Numbered from the stretch's first letter, positions 51,818 through 62,933 are shown. The stretch is 64,000 nt of DNA from Nyssa sinensis (GCA_008638375.1 CM018043.1:38081396-38145395); one strand, 5' to 3'. The notes: generated by a model not told the origin, from the sequence alone. Translations and numbers: made by a program.

Positions 51818-53091
51818 CCTCAAATAAATTTAAAAACTAGTTTACTCAAAACGACGTAGCTTTATTAATGCAGTGGCAGTCCCTGGGACAGACACGTGTC
51901 CGAGTTGGCTCGGCCCAACCCAGCTCGACTCGATCGACTCGGTCGACTCGGCCGAGTCAACTCCGTCTTCTCCACAAACTGACTCGGTGTTGCCCTATTT
52001 TCTGCGGATTTTTAGCTTCTATTTCGTGAGTTTTAGGGTACGGTTTCTAGCTGTTTTGGGGTGGTATCGACTCCTGAGGGTCACACCAACACTTTGGCAT
52101 CGGTTTTGGGCATCAAATCAACCCAACAAGTTCTGTTTTCAAGAGAGAAACCGTGACCTGCAACTCGATCTAGCACCCTCATTTCTCAACCATTTCGTGT
52201 GTGGTTTGAAGCTACGTGACCTACAAACTCTAAGGATCAAGACCCTATTTATATATTTCAGTTTAGTCTCGAGTTTTAACGGATTGGATTTTAAACCCGT
52301 AGGTTCATTTCCAATTTCGTGGGGCTACAGTGAGTCTCGAGGTCGCGTAGGTACATATTTGAGATCCTCTTGGGCTCTATTTCAGGCCTTGACACTCAAA
52401 ACTCTGAACTGTTATGGTCGATTCAGACCTGGGTTTTCCAAGGTTCATCAATGGAGGTTGGTCTCGGGTTTCATGGGTTTTGACCTATCCGAGACCTCTA
52501 AGCCATGCTATACACTCAAAACAGTTCCTAGAGTCAATAATGAGGCATGCATGTAGTCTATACCCGTAGCAACTCATCAAAATAATTCAAAATCTACAAA
52601 ACAAGAATTGAAGATAATTTAGAATTTTTACCTTCACAGTGCTGTCCCTCTCGGTTATGGTTCGACCCAGACCTCTCACAGTGTCCTCAAGTTCCTCAGG
52701 TCATGCATGAAATCCTCAAGCCTTTACTTCAATTGCCAATTCCCTCTCTCACTTGCATGCACAATCTCCCTTCTCTCTCTCTCTCTCTCTCCACACTTCA
52801 CCCTCACTCTCTCTCAATCCCTCACGTATGACTCAGTTTTAGAATTTCAGAATTCTCTAAGGAGAGAATCTGATGCAAGTTATGTATATATATATATATA
52901 TGTACATATAGGGCTATACACATGTGAGTGTATCTCTACCCTTAGTGGGTTTGTGACTGCTGACTTGATGGAGGTGATGGAGGGCTATGATGAAGGGAAT
53001 GCATGCAAGGCCATTGGCCAATTTGGGTGGTGGCTTGAGCAGATTATAGGTTATATACATATATTGCTGTATTTATGCACAAAGTAACCAA

Positions 53092-53168
53092 CAGCCTAGT
53101 TGGTAACTTTTTGAGACAAAGTTGCTTACCTTGGTAGGTCAAGGGTTCAATTCCCCTTGGCCTCCCAA
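53092..53168 (+). other. tRNA-like A/B box motif, antisense in LTR
   Basis: AGCCTAGTTGG (53093-53103) resembles an A box. GGGTTCAATTCCCC (53143-53156) forms a T-arm-like stem and B box, extended by AAGG/CCTT pairing. No acceptor stem is visible. Identical in the other LTR; related T-arm motifs occur at about 25650 and 40020. Confidence 0.4.
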
Positions 53169-53482
53169 GTGACCATTTTCTCTTAATTTCTGGTTAAGGC
53201 CTTGTTTGGTTGTCGCTAATTTTCAGTTTCACTGTTTTGGCCTTAACTCCCAATCTGTAACTCCTTTTTCAGTGCAGTTTCTTTCTGTCACTTCCTACTC
53301 AGAATATCTCCCATTGACCAAGGTCCAATGTCAGTTTTTATTTTCTCGAGTTTCCCATAATTAGCTAATTCGAGTTTTATCACTATTAAAAATAGGCATT
53401 AAATTAGCTAAACCTGACATTTCATTCCCAAAACAGTTTTCTCATATACAAAACATGTCAGTTACGAAATTGGGGTATTACA

Positions 53483-53496
53483 TCCTCCCCCCCTTC
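53483..53496 (-). other. Polypurine tract
   Basis: GAAGGGGGGGAGGA on the minus strand, directly before the TG start of the 3' LTR. This is the expected primer for plus-strand DNA synthesis. The second copy is at 60696-60709. Confidence 0.92.
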
Positions 53497-53531
53497 AGAA
53501 GAGTTTTGTCCCCAAAACTCAGTCTACAATA

Positions 53532-55292
53532 TCAAGTAAACAACTCGGGATATTTTTCATGCATTTCAGCTTCAAGTTCCCAGGTTGCTTCTTCACTAGT
53601 GTGATTTCTCCACAAGACTTTGACTAACGGAATTGCCTTGTTACGCAAAGTCTTTTCTTTTCGGTCAAGAATCTGGACTGGTCGTTCTTCATACGTTAAG
53701 TCTTCTCTCAACTTGAGTGGCTCATACTCAATGACTTGCCCCGGTTCTTGTATACACTTCCGTAACATGGATACGTGAAATACACGGTGTACCTTGTCCA
53801 ACTCAGGCGGTAATGCCAGACTATATGCGACCGGGCCAATTCTCTTTAAAATCTCAAAAGGACCAATGTAACGAGGACTTAACTTGCCTTTCTTGCCGAA
53901 TCGAAGTACTCCCTTTAGTGGCGACACTTTAAGAAACACAAGATCGCCTACTTGGAATTCAAGATCCTTCCTCCGATTATCAGCATAGCTTTTGTACCTG
54001 CTCTGGGCCGTTTGCAGTCTGTTCCGAATTCTCTGAATTTGTTCCGTAGTGGCTTGGACTAAATCTGGCCCAAGCAGCTTCTGTTCACCGGTTTCAATCC
54101 AGCAAAGTGGAGATCGGCACTTCCTCCCATATAGTGCCTCATACGGTGCCATTTTAATGCTGGATTGATAACTGTTATTATAGGCAAACTCGACGAGTGG
54201 CAGATGCTCTGCCCAGTTTCCTTTGAAGTCCAGTGCACACAGTCGCAGCATATCCTCTAATATCTGTATCACTCTTTCAGATTGTTCGTCAGTCTGTGGG
54301 TGATATGCTGTACTGAACTTGAGTTCCGTGCCGAGTGCCTCCTGTAGACTTTTCCAAAATCGAGACACAAATCGGGGATCTCGATCGGATACAATGGACA
54401 ATGGTGTGCCATGTAAGCGTACAATTTCCTGAATGTACAATGCGGCAAACTTCTCTAAGCTATAAGTGGTCCTGACAGGTAGAAAGTGAGCAGACTTAGT
54501 CAATCTGTCCACTATGACCCAGACAGCATCAGAGCCTTTCGGTGACTTGGGAAAACCGGACACAAAATCCATGGTAATATGATCCCACTTCCATTCCGGA
54601 ATAGGGAGTGGTTGCAGAAGTCCGCTAGGACGTTGATGCTCAACTTTCACCTGTTGGCATCGTGTGCAGTGAGCAATAAAATTTGCTACGTCCTTCTTCA
54701 ATCCGGTCCACCAGTATAACTCCCTGAGGTCATGATACATCTTCGTAATCCCAGGGTGTATCGTGAATCTCGAGGCATGGGCTTCTTCCAGGATTTCCTT
54801 TCTTAACTCGGGTATCTTGGGCACACACAACCTACCTCGATACCGTAGAATTCCGTCCTGAATTTCAAAATCAGCTTTCCCCGTTGCCTTTACTTCATCA
54901 CAGATTCTAACCAACTCCTCATCTTGAGTCTGTCCCTCTTTAATTCGCTCCACCAATGTAGATCCAACAGTCAAATTGGCCAGACAAGCCGTGCTACCTG
55001 GTGGAACTACCTCGATACCCATTTCATCCAGATCTCGAATTAACTCCTCCTGAGAGGTAATCATGTAGGCAAGGCTTCCAGGTCGTCGACTCAAGGCATC
55101 GACCACCACGTTTGCCTTACCCGGATGGTACTGAATAGTCACATCATAATCCTTAATTAGTTCTAGCCATCTTCGCTGCCTCATGTTTAATTCCCTCTGT
55201 GTGAAGAAATATTTCAAACTCTTGTGATCAGTAAAAATCTCACACACCTCCCCATATAGGTAGTGGCGCCAGATCTTTAGGGCAAACACCAC
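53532..55292 (-). CDS. Pol fragment: RNase H C-terminal half, integrase, chromodomain
   Basis: 586 open codons without a stop, but no ATG at the N-terminus; the first listed residue is a GTG codon and the frame continues upstream across the RT deletion. Residues 1-70 are the end of RNase H ([10 protein letters not shown] with D22; VVVDALSRR with D65). Integrase follows: zinc-binding H172, H179, C209, C212, then catalytic D242, D303 and E339 in a D-x60-D-x35-E arrangement. The residue before QSER, usually G in the family, is E336. The chromodomain, about residues 537-586, contains [16 protein letters not shown], which in chromoviruses guides integration to marked chromatin. Integrase would insert the cDNA in the nucleus. 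The RT palm and first half of RNase H are missing, so this is a broken pol, though integrase itself looks intact. Confidence 0.9.
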   Translation of the reverse strand: MVFALKIWRHYLYGEVCEIFTDHKSLKYFFTQRELNMRQRRWLELIKDYDVTIQYHPGKANVVVDALSRRPGSLAYMITSQEELIRDLDEMGIEVVPPGSTACLANLTVGSTLVERIKEGQTQDEELVRICDEVKATGKADFEIQDGILRYRGRLCVPKIPELRKEILEEAHASRFTIHPGITKMYHDLRELYWWTGLKKDVANFIAHCTRCQQVKVEHQRPSGLLQPLPIPEWKWDHITMDFVSGFPKSPKGSDAVWVIVDRLTKSAHFLPVRTTYSLEKFAALYIQEIVRLHGTPLSIVSDRDPRFVSRFWKSLQEALGTELKFSTAYHPQTDEQSERVIQILEDMLRLCALDFKGNWAEHLPLVEFAYNNSYQSSIKMAPYEALYGRKCRSPLCWIETGEQKLLGPDLVQATTEQIQRIRNRLQTAQSRYKSYADNRRKDLEFQVGDLVFLKVSPLKGVLRFGKKGKLSPRYIGPFEILKRIGPVAYSLALPPELDKVHRVFHVSMLRKCIQEPGQVIEYEPLKLREDLTYEERPVQILDRKEKTLRNKAIPLVKVLWRNHTSEEATWELEAEMHEKYPELFT

Positions 55293-55303
55293 TGCAGCTA
55301 ATT

Positions 55304-55720
55304 CTAGATCATGGGTAGGATAGTTTTGGATATAGGTTGAGTTCCAGGGATAAGATCAATGGAAAACTCGATCTCTCGATCAACCGTTCCTTGCGGTAGT
55401 TCATCTGGAAACACGTCGGGAAATTCACACACAACTGGTACTTCAGGCAGTGGGGGATTTTGGGCTTGGGTATCCAAGACACTACATAAATAACCACGAC
55501 ACCCTTTCTTTAATAACCTCCCTGCTTGAATGGCAGAGATTAGGTAGGGTGGTGGGGTAATTCCCTTTCCCTTAAACATAAACTCAGGCTGTCCTGGGGG
55601 CTGAAACAATACACTTTTCTCAAAACAATCGATGGTGGCATGATTGTGTGATAACCAATCCATGCCCAATATCACATCAAATCCCTTTATTGCTAAGGGT
55701 ATTAGATTGACTAACAACTC
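55304..55720 (-). pseudogene. Protease/RT boundary fragment ending at RT deletion
   Basis: In frame with gag after a TAG stop (55721-55723). It contains the conserved FDVILGMDWLSHNHATIDC segment that follows the protease, then VVCEFPDVFPDELPQG, the start of the RT region, and GTQPISKT, after which family members continue into the RT fingers. Here the sequence jumps directly to the codons of [15 protein letters not shown] in RNase H, in another frame, and stops at 55304. The polymerase palm with its YxDD motif is therefore absent. The junction carries the string aact, shared by both expected edges, suggesting a microhomology deletion. The same join is present at 62517, so it predates the duplication. 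Confidence 0.88.
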
Positions 55721-57067
55721 CTAGTCTCCAATCATTACTCTACAGTCCCTAAGAATCATGGACCCAATCATTGACATCCCAGAAGGAATTTGTACCGATA
55801 ACAGTTCATCCATAGGTTCAGGTATCTTATGCAGTTTATCAACAAAAGATGGAGACACAAAAGAATGCGTGGATCCAGGGTCAATCAACACATATGCAGA
55901 AATTCTAGAAATCGGGAGTATACCTGCTACTACAGCATTTGCAGCAGAGGTGTCTCCTGGTAGCAGTGCGAAGACTCTTCCCGGGCGGCCTTGTGGCTCC
56001 TTGCCTTTGTCCTTTGTCTTGGCAAGAGGTACTGGAATAGGCTTCCGTTCTGCGGTGCCGGTAGTTGAGGTAGGGGTTCTCGGGATTGGTGGATGTTGCG
56101 GGCAATCTTTGACTTGGTGTCCCTTATCTCCACATCGGTAGCATGCACCAGTCAGTCGGCGACATTCTCCAGGGTGTAGGTTCTGGCAGTGAGGGCATCT
56201 GGACACTTCCTCAGTTTTCTTCTGACCCTTGTTGCTCTTACTTGGGCCCTCAGTCCTTTGCTTCTTGCTCGGCTGCTCCTTCTTAAAGTTTTTGCCCTTT
56301 TTCTTTCTTTCCTGGGCCTTCAGTTGGTTGAACTCTTCCATGTCCTTTTCAATAACTAGGGCTTTGTTAAGGACATCGGAATAGGTATGTAGTTCAAAGG
56401 CCGAGACTTTAGTCCGTATTCCGATCCGAAGACCTGCGAGGAATTTCCTTGCCCTATTATGCTCTTCCCTCACCAAAAAGGAAGCAAATCTGGACAATGC
56501 AGAGAACTTGGCTGCATATTGAATTACGGTCATGTCCCCTTGTTTTAGGGTGGCAAACTCCTGAATTTTTCTCTCCCGGATTGTAGGGGGAAAGAACATG
56601 CCATAAAACTTTTCAATAAAATCGGCCCAGGTAATGGTGGGGTTCTGTACTTGCATCTCGAGCCACCACTTGTAAGCTTCTCCCTGTAACATGTAAGTGG
56701 CTAGCATCACTTTCTCGGCTTCCGAACAAATCAAGAGCTTAAAGGTCTTTTCCATTGACATGACCCACAGCTCAGCTTTCTCGGGGTCGGTAACAGCATC
56801 GAAAGTCGGGGGTTTGAGCTTATGGAAGCGATCTAACAAGTCATTACGAATGCCGGTTTCCAACGGTTGTGCTGGGGCAGGCGGAGGCGGAACTACCGGA
56901 GGCTCTACCGGGTTATTTGCTGGTCCGGCCTGGTGTTGCTGTAAGGTTCTTGATAGTCCCTCAATGGCCTGGCCGAATTGAGCTAATGTGGCCCTCATTT
57001 CCCGTAGGGCTACGCTCTCCGTTGGGGCCCGCGGTTCCCTATTGTTACTCCTAGTTCGAGGCGGCAT
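55721..57067 (-). CDS. gag: Gag and protease N-terminal part
   Basis: The start ATG at 57067 gives MPPRTRSNN, a typical chromovirus Gag beginning. The frame has 448 residues and ends at a TAG. A proline-rich stretch lies at about 52-68. The retrotransposon Gag core is at about 95-240, with WADFIEKFYGMFFP and EFATLKQGDMTVIQYAAKF. A basic lysine-rich linker is followed by two zinc knuckles: CPHC-x3-H-x3-C (291-302) and CYRCGDKGHQVKDC (309-322). The aspartic protease active-site segment LIDPGSTHSFVS is at about 394-405, with catalytic D396. Gag assembles cytoplasmic particles and binds the RNA; protease would cut the polyprotein. The TAG separates protease from its own C-terminal part and is shared by both internal copies. 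Confidence 0.92.
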   Translation of the reverse strand: MPPRTRSNNREPRAPTESVALREMRATLAQFGQAIEGLSRTLQQHQAGPANNPVEPPVVPPPPAPAQPLETGIRNDLLDRFHKLKPPTFDAVTDPEKAELWVMSMEKTFKLLICSEAEKVMLATYMLQGEAYKWWLEMQVQNPTITWADFIEKFYGMFFPPTIRERKIQEFATLKQGDMTVIQYAAKFSALSRFASFLVREEHNRARKFLAGLRIGIRTKVSAFELHTYSDVLNKALVIEKDMEEFNQLKAQERKKKGKNFKKEQPSKKQRTEGPSKSNKGQKKTEEVSRCPHCQNLHPGECRRLTGACYRCGDKGHQVKDCPQHPPIPRTPTSTTGTAERKPIPVPLAKTKDKGKEPQGRPGRVFALLPGDTSAANAVVAGILPISRISAYVLIDPGSTHSFVSPSFVDKLHKIPEPMDELLSVQIPSGMSMIGSMILRDCRVMIGD

Positions 57068-57237
57068 CTGAAGCAAGATAAAAGTATTCTAAGTATCCTC
57101 ATTCAATGTGTCATAGTAAGAATGTCATTCAGGTTGTTCATCGATTCAGAATTTCTATGACTTAAGTATTTGCTTTCTAAGGATTCAGTGTTTAAATAAC
57201 CCTAAGGTTCTGGTCTATTCTGACTTTCAAACCTGTA

Positions 57238-57249
57238 GCTCTGATACCA
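57238..57249 (-). other. Primer binding site for initiator tRNA-Met
   Basis: TGGTATCAGAGC on the minus strand, six bases inside the 5' LTR edge at 57256. It is complementary to the 3' end of initiator tRNA-Met and fixes the element orientation. The leader from here to the gag ATG (57068-57237) shows no frame of interest. Confidence 0.93.
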
Positions 57250-57255
57250 CTCTTT

Positions 57256-60200
57256 TGTCACATCCCCCAGACCCACCCTGTGCGGATTTGGGGTACGTGG
57301 CAAAGGCCAGTTAGGCACCCATCGGGTTTTATCAGTTTTTTTTTTTTTTTTGAAAACAAAACCCCGACGGTAATCCTAACCAAAGGCCATTCCGATCTAA
57401 ATCCCAAGCATAGTGCATTCAACATATATAGTTTAAGCAGCGGAATTTTCACATGAGAATGCATACATGTATACTTGGTCGAGCATTCAGGATATATCAT
57501 AGTCAGACCTATCTTAATCAAGATTACAAAACAGTTTCACTACAAAAGGTCATAATCTGTTCAGTTATACAAAAAGTACAAAAATGGTATAGATTCTCAA
57601 AATGGGTTATCATTCTATCTGGGGGTCTTCAACATTTTCCCCCTAAGTTCTGGACCTGCTAAACCTGTCCATCTGAGGGTTCCCCTGAAATTATTAAAAT
57701 AATGGAATGAGCTTTAAAAGCCCAGTGAGTAACACAGATATCCAGGCAAGAGTTTCGAATTCAATCTTTGCTTAAATCACATGGTAATTAAATCAGTTTG
57801 GAATTAATAGTTCAATAAATCCAAGTCAAATTCAATAAATCAAAACAGATAAACGGTTCAGAGTGCTAGCATATCAATCAGAAGTATAGTTAATCATTTG
57901 AGAAACTAAAAACCATGTCATCGGTGATAAAAGCATGCATTTAAAACAATTGCATTTAAAACATATGGTATTCGAAACAATTTAACAGATCAAGGAGCAG
58001 TAACTAAAACAGTGTCAGAAGTTACTCACCTTCAATATTTAAATTTGAAGCTAGGAACGGAGCCTTCCTCTTTTCTCCTTAAGCCTAAAACAATTTATAA
58101 AGATTTATCAACTCATGACCTTAGACTGAGTAAGTCTACCCTATGATGGGTTTCATGGAACTAACTTATAGTGGCTAGTTCATAGGTCTTACCTCTTAAG
58201 CATTTGGCTTAGGGTTTCAGTGCCTTCACACATTTATCGGTTCTGATTTTCATATTATGGACCTAACCATTGAGTTCGGAAGATCGAAGAAAGTCAATTT
58301 AGACTCTCTCGGCTTTTAAATCTAGGTTCGGGTATGTCAGGGGTATTTTGGTCATTTTTGCCGTCACATAATTTCTGTCTCGGATTCGTCATCTAATCAT
58401 GTATACAGTCTCACAAGTGTCAGGTCAATCACTAGTATTAATTCCGTTTTAATCGGACTTCATTTAGGCCTTGTACAGTGTCAGGGGTATTATGGTAATT
58501 TCATATGTTGTATTTTTCGGTACTTTATTTGTAGTCACGGACCTCACCATTGAGTCCGGAATGTCCAACATAGTTAAAATGGACTATCTTTCAGTAAAAT
58601 TTGGCCCTATGTGTCATTAGGGGCAGTATGGTCATTTACCCTTTACATGTCTGTATTTTTCGGGACTTGGTTTCACAAATCGGACTCCACCATTGAGTCC
58701 GGAATGCCCGAAATAGTAAGATTACACTATTCAATCATTAAATTCGGACTTGGTTTGACTCGTTTAGGGTCCAGGGGCAATATAGTAATTATCCCCTTTT
58801 AATAAAATAATTAAATAATTATTTTATTATTTTAATTAATTTTTCAGGGGTATAATTGCATAAGATTTTCAAAATCTGGGCCTTAGTGTAATTCTGTCAA
58901 ACAGTGGAGGGTCAGTTTGCAAATATTTAAAAGTTCAAAACTGAACCAAAGGGTTCAGTCTCTTTGCAACTGAACCGGTCCGGTTCAGTCCGGTTCTGAC
59001 CGGTCCTGTTACATTGCTGACGTCACGATGACGTCAGCCCTCAAATAAATTTAAAAACTAGTTTACTCAAAACGACGTAGCTTTATTAATGCAGTGGCAG
59101 TCCCTGGGACAGACACGTGTCCGAGTTGGCTCGGCCCAACCCAGCTCGACTCGATCGACTCGGTCGACTCGGCCGAGTCAACTCCGTCTTCTCCACAAAC
59201 TGACTCGGTGTTGCCCTATTTTCTGCAGATTTTTAGCTTCTATTTCGTGAGTTTTAGGGTACGGTTTCTAGCTGTTTTGGGGTGGTATCGACTCCTGAGG
59301 GTCACACCAACACTTTGGCATCGGTTTTGGGCATCAAATCAACCCAACAAGTTCTGTTTTCAAGAGAGAAACCGTGACCTGCAACTCGATCTAGCACCCT
59401 CATTTCTCAACCATTTCGTGTGTGGTTTGAAGCTACGTGACCTACAAACTCTAAGGATCAAGACCCTATTTATATATTTCAGTTTAGTCTCGAGTTTTAA
59501 CGGATTGGATTTTAAACCCGTAGGTTCATTTCCAATTTCGAGGGGCTACAGTGAGTCTCGAGGTCGCGTAGGTACATATTTGAGATCCTCTTGGGCTCTA
59601 TTTCAGGCCTTGACACTCAAAACTCTGAACTGTTATGGTCGATTCAGACCTGGGTTTTCCAAGGTTCATCAATGGAGGTTGGTCTCGGGTTTCATGGGTT
59701 TTGACCTATCCGAGACCTCTAAGCCATGCTATACACTCAAAACAGTTCCTAGAGTCAATAATGAGGCATGCATGTAGTCTATACCCGTAGCAACTCATCA
59801 AAATAATTCAAAATCTATAAAACAAGAATTGAAGATAATTTAGAATTTTTACCTTCACAGTGCTGTCCCTCTCGGTTATGGTTCGACCCAGACCTCTCAC
59901 AGTGTCCTCAAGTTCCTCAGGTCATGCATGAAATCCTCAAGCCTTTACTTCAATTGCCAATTCCCTCTCTCACTTGCATGCACAATCTCCCTTCTCTCTC
60001 TCTCTCTCTCCACACTTCACCCTCACTCTCTCTCAATCCCTCACGTATGACTCAGTTTTAGAATTTCAGAATTCTCTAAGGAGAGAATCTGATGCAAGTT
60101 ATGTATATATATATGTACATATAGGGCTATACACATGTGAGTGTATCTCTACCCTTAGTGGGTTTGTGACTGCTGACTTGATGGAGGTGATGGAGGGCTA

Positions 60201-60695
60201 TGATGAAGGGAATGCATGCAAGGCCATTGGCCAATTTGGGTGGTGGCTTGAGCAGATTATAGGTTATATACATATATTGCTGTATTTATGCACAAAGTAA
60301 CCAACAGCCTAGTTGGTAACTTTTTGAGACAAAGTTGCTTACCTTGGTAGGTCAAGGGTTCAATTCCCCTTGGCCTCCCAAGTGACCATTTTCTCTTAAT
60401 TTCTGGTTAAGGCCTTGTTTGGTTGTCGCTAATTTTCAGTTTCACTGTTTTGGCCTTAACTCCCAATCTGTAACTCCTTTTTCAGTGCAGTTTCTTTCTG
60501 TCACTTCCTACTCAGAATATCTCCCATTGACCAAGGTCCAATGTCAGTTTTTATTTTCTCGAGTTTCCCATAATTAGCTAATTCGAGTTTTATCACTATT
60601 AAAAATAGGCATTAAATTAGCTAAACCTGACATTTCATTCCCAAAACAGTTTTCTCATATACAAAACATGTCAGTTATGAAATTGGGGTATTACA
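57256..60695 (-). repeat. 5' LTR of the chromovirus, shared with the second unit (3440 bp)
   Basis: Nearly identical to 50035-53482. Differences: 58032 T, 58245 G, 58558 G, 58576 A, 59227 A, 59541 A, 59818 T, 60678 T against the other LTR, plus CT and TA repeats shorter by 2 and 6 bp. It lies between two internal regions, serving as 5' LTR of the left unit and 3' LTR of the right one. It should hold the promoter; a TA tract (about 60102-60114) followed on the sense strand by a GA tract (about 59992-60010) is a candidate, not proven. Confidence 0.95.
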
Positions 60696-60744
60696 TCCTC
60701 CCCCCCTTCAGAAGAGTTTTGTCCCCAAAACTCAGTCTACAATA

Positions 60745-62505
60745 TCAAGTAAACAACTCGGGATATTTTTCATGCATTTCAGCTTCAAGTTCCCAGGTTG
60801 CTTCTTCACTAGTGTGATTTCTCCACAAGACTTTGACTAACGGAATTGCCTTGTTACGCAAAGTCTTTTCTTTTCGGTCAAGAATCTGGACTGGTCGTTC
60901 TTCATACGTTAAGTCTTCTCTCAACTTGTGTGGCTCATACTCAATGACTTGCCCCGGTTCTTGTATACACTTCCGTAACATGGATACGTGAAATACACGG
61001 TGTACCTTGTCCAACTCAGGCGGTAATGCCAGACTATATGCGACCGGGCCAATTCTCTTTAAAATCTCAAAAGGACCAATGTAACGAGGACTTAACTTGC
61101 CTTTCTTGCCGAATCGAAGTACTCCCTTTAGTGGCGACACTTTAAGAAACACAAGATCGCCTACTTGGAATTCAAGATCCTTCCTCCGATTATCAGCATA
61201 GCTTTTGTACCTGCTCTGGGCCGTTTGCAGTCTGTTCCGAATTCTCTGAATTTGTTCCGTAGTGGCTTGGACTAAATCTGGCCCAAGCAGCTTCTGTTCA
61301 CCGGTTTCAATCTAGCAAAGTGGAGATCGGCACTTCCTCCCATATAGTGCCTCATACGGTGCCATTTTAATGCTGGATTGATAACTGTTATTATAGGCAA
61401 ACTCGACGAGTGGCAGATGCTCTGCCCAGTTTCCTTTGAAGTCCAGTGCACACAGTCGCAGCATATCCTCTAATATCTGTATCACTCTTTCAGATTGTTC
61501 GTCAGTCTGTGGGTGATATGCTGTACTGAACTTGAGTTCCGTGCCGAGTGCCTCCTGTAGACTTTTCCAAAATCGAGACACAAATCGGGGATCTCGATCG
61601 GATACAATGGACAATGGTGTGCCATGTAAGCGTACAATTTCCTGAATGTACAATGCGGCAAACTTCTCTAAGCTATAAGTGGTCCTGACAGGTAGAAAGT
61701 GAGCAGACTTAGTCAATCTGTCCACTATGACCCAGACAGCATCAGAGCCTTTCGGTGACTTGGGAAAACCGGACACAAAATCCATGGTAATATGATCCCA
61801 CTTCCATTCCGGAATAGGGAGTGGTTGCAGAAGTCCGCTAGGACGTTGATGCTCAACTTTCACCTGTTGGCATCGTGTGCAGTGAGCAATAAAATTTGCT
61901 ACGTCCTTCTTCAATCCGGTCCACCAGTATAACTCCCTGAGGTCATGATACATCTTCGTAATCCCAGGGTGTATCGTGAATCTCGAGGCATGGGCTTCTT
62001 CCAGGATTTCCTTTCTTAACTCGGGTATCTTGGGCACACACAACCTACCTCGATACCGTAGAATTCCGTCCTGAATTTCAAAATCAGCTTTCCCCGTTGC
62101 CTTTACTTCATCACAGATTCTAACCAACTCCTCATCTTGAGTCTGTCCCTCTTTAATTCGCTCCACCAATGTAGATCCAACAGTCAAATTGGCCAGACAA
62201 GCCGTGCTACCTGGTGGAACTACCTCGATACCCATTTCATCCAGATCTCGAATTAACTCCTCCTGAGAGGTAATCATGTAGGCAAGGCTTCCAGGTCGTC
62301 GACTCAAGGCATCGACCACCACGTTTGCCTTACCCGGATGGTACTGAATAGTCACATCATAATCCTTAATTAGTTCTAGCCATCTTCGCTGCCTCATGTT
62401 TAATTCCCTCTGTGTGAAGAAATATTTCAAACTCTTGTGATCAGTAAAAATCTCACACACCTCCCCATATAGGTAGTGGCGCCAGATCTTTAGGGCAAAC
62501 ACCAC
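60745..62505 (-). pseudogene. Second copy of RNase H-integrase-chromodomain, nonsense mutated
   Basis: Same frame as 53532-55292. A TGG codon for W398, just after the integrase core, has become TAG at 61312-61314. This truncates the product before the C-terminal domain and chromodomain. The core with the D, D, E residues and zinc ligands is unchanged. Downstream, L527 is H. The nonsense change is C to T on the plus strand within a CAG (CHG) context, as expected from deamination of methylated cytosine in silenced plant transposons. Function is lost unless the truncated integrase retains some activity. Confidence 0.9.
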
Positions 62506-62516
62506 TGCAGCTAATT

Positions 62517-62933
62517 CTAGATCATGGGTAGGATAGTTTTGGATATAGGTTGAGTTCCAGGGATAAGATCAATGGAAAACTCGATCTCTCGATCAACCGT
62601 TCCTTGCGGTAGTTCATCTGGAAACACGTCGGGAAATTCACACACAACTGGTACTTCAGGCAGTGGGGGATTTTGGGCTTGGGTATCCAAGACACTACAT
62701 AAATAACCACGACACCCTTTCTTTAATAACCTCCCTGCTTGAATGGCAGAGATTAGGTAGGGTGGTGGGGTAATTCCCTTTCCCTTAAACATAAACTCAG
62801 GCTGTCCTGGGGGCTGAAACAATACACTTTTCTCAAAACAATCGATGGTGGCATGATTGTGTGATAACCAATCCATGCCCAATATCACATCAAATCCCTT
62901 TATTGCTAAGGGTATTAGATTGACTAACAACTC
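62517..62933 (-). pseudogene. Second copy of protease/RT boundary fragment
   Basis: Identical in protein to 55304-55720. It follows the in-frame TAG and ends at the same RT deletion junction. Identity of the junction in both copies shows one deletion event before tandem duplication, or before insertion. Confidence 0.88.

Larger units (their letters stand above)
50035..53482 (-). repeat. 3' LTR of the chromovirus (3448 bp)
   Basis: Bounded on the plus strand by TGTCACATCCCCC and TTGGGGTATTACA. Next to it is the polypurine tract. In LTR sense order it holds an inverted AT repeat, a tRNA-like motif, a TA tract (52884-52905), a GA tract (52771-52791), the TGACGTCA pair (51795-51817), modules (51040-51590), a donor/acceptor-like pair and the T/A-loop hairpin (50084-50167). 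Open frames on its antisense strand (51873-52556, 52707-53087) are not credible genes. Confidence 0.95.
50035..60695 (-). mobile_element. Young chromovirus (Ty3/gypsy, probably Tekay/Del), RT-deleted
   Basis: On the minus strand: 5' LTR (57256-60695), initiator-Met primer site, leader, gag-protease, fragment at the protease/RT boundary, RNase H half, integrase, chromodomain, polypurine tract, 3' LTR (50035-53482). LTRs start TGTAATACCCC and end GGATGTGACA. The two LTRs differ by at least eight substitutions plus two microsatellite lengths over about 3.44 kb, so the element is recent. The internal region is 3773 bp, shorter than a complete chromovirus because most of RT is missing. The 5' LTR is directly followed on its right by another internal region, making an LTR-internal-LTR-internal tandem. 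Confidence 0.93.

Noticed and set aside
51873..52556. 227-codon open frame on the plus strand of the LTR, repeated at 59094-59777
   Set aside because: It begins at a GTG, has no early ATG, lies antisense within LTR sequence and resembles no family I know; two copies exist only because the LTR is duplicated.
52707..53087. 126-codon frame in the LTR (and 108 codons at 59974-60300)
   Set aside because: It translates the CT and TA microsatellites; its length changes with the repeat.
55758..56141. 127-codon plus-strand frame opposite gag (and 62971-63354)
   Set aside because: It is an antisense shadow of the protease and zinc-knuckle codons.
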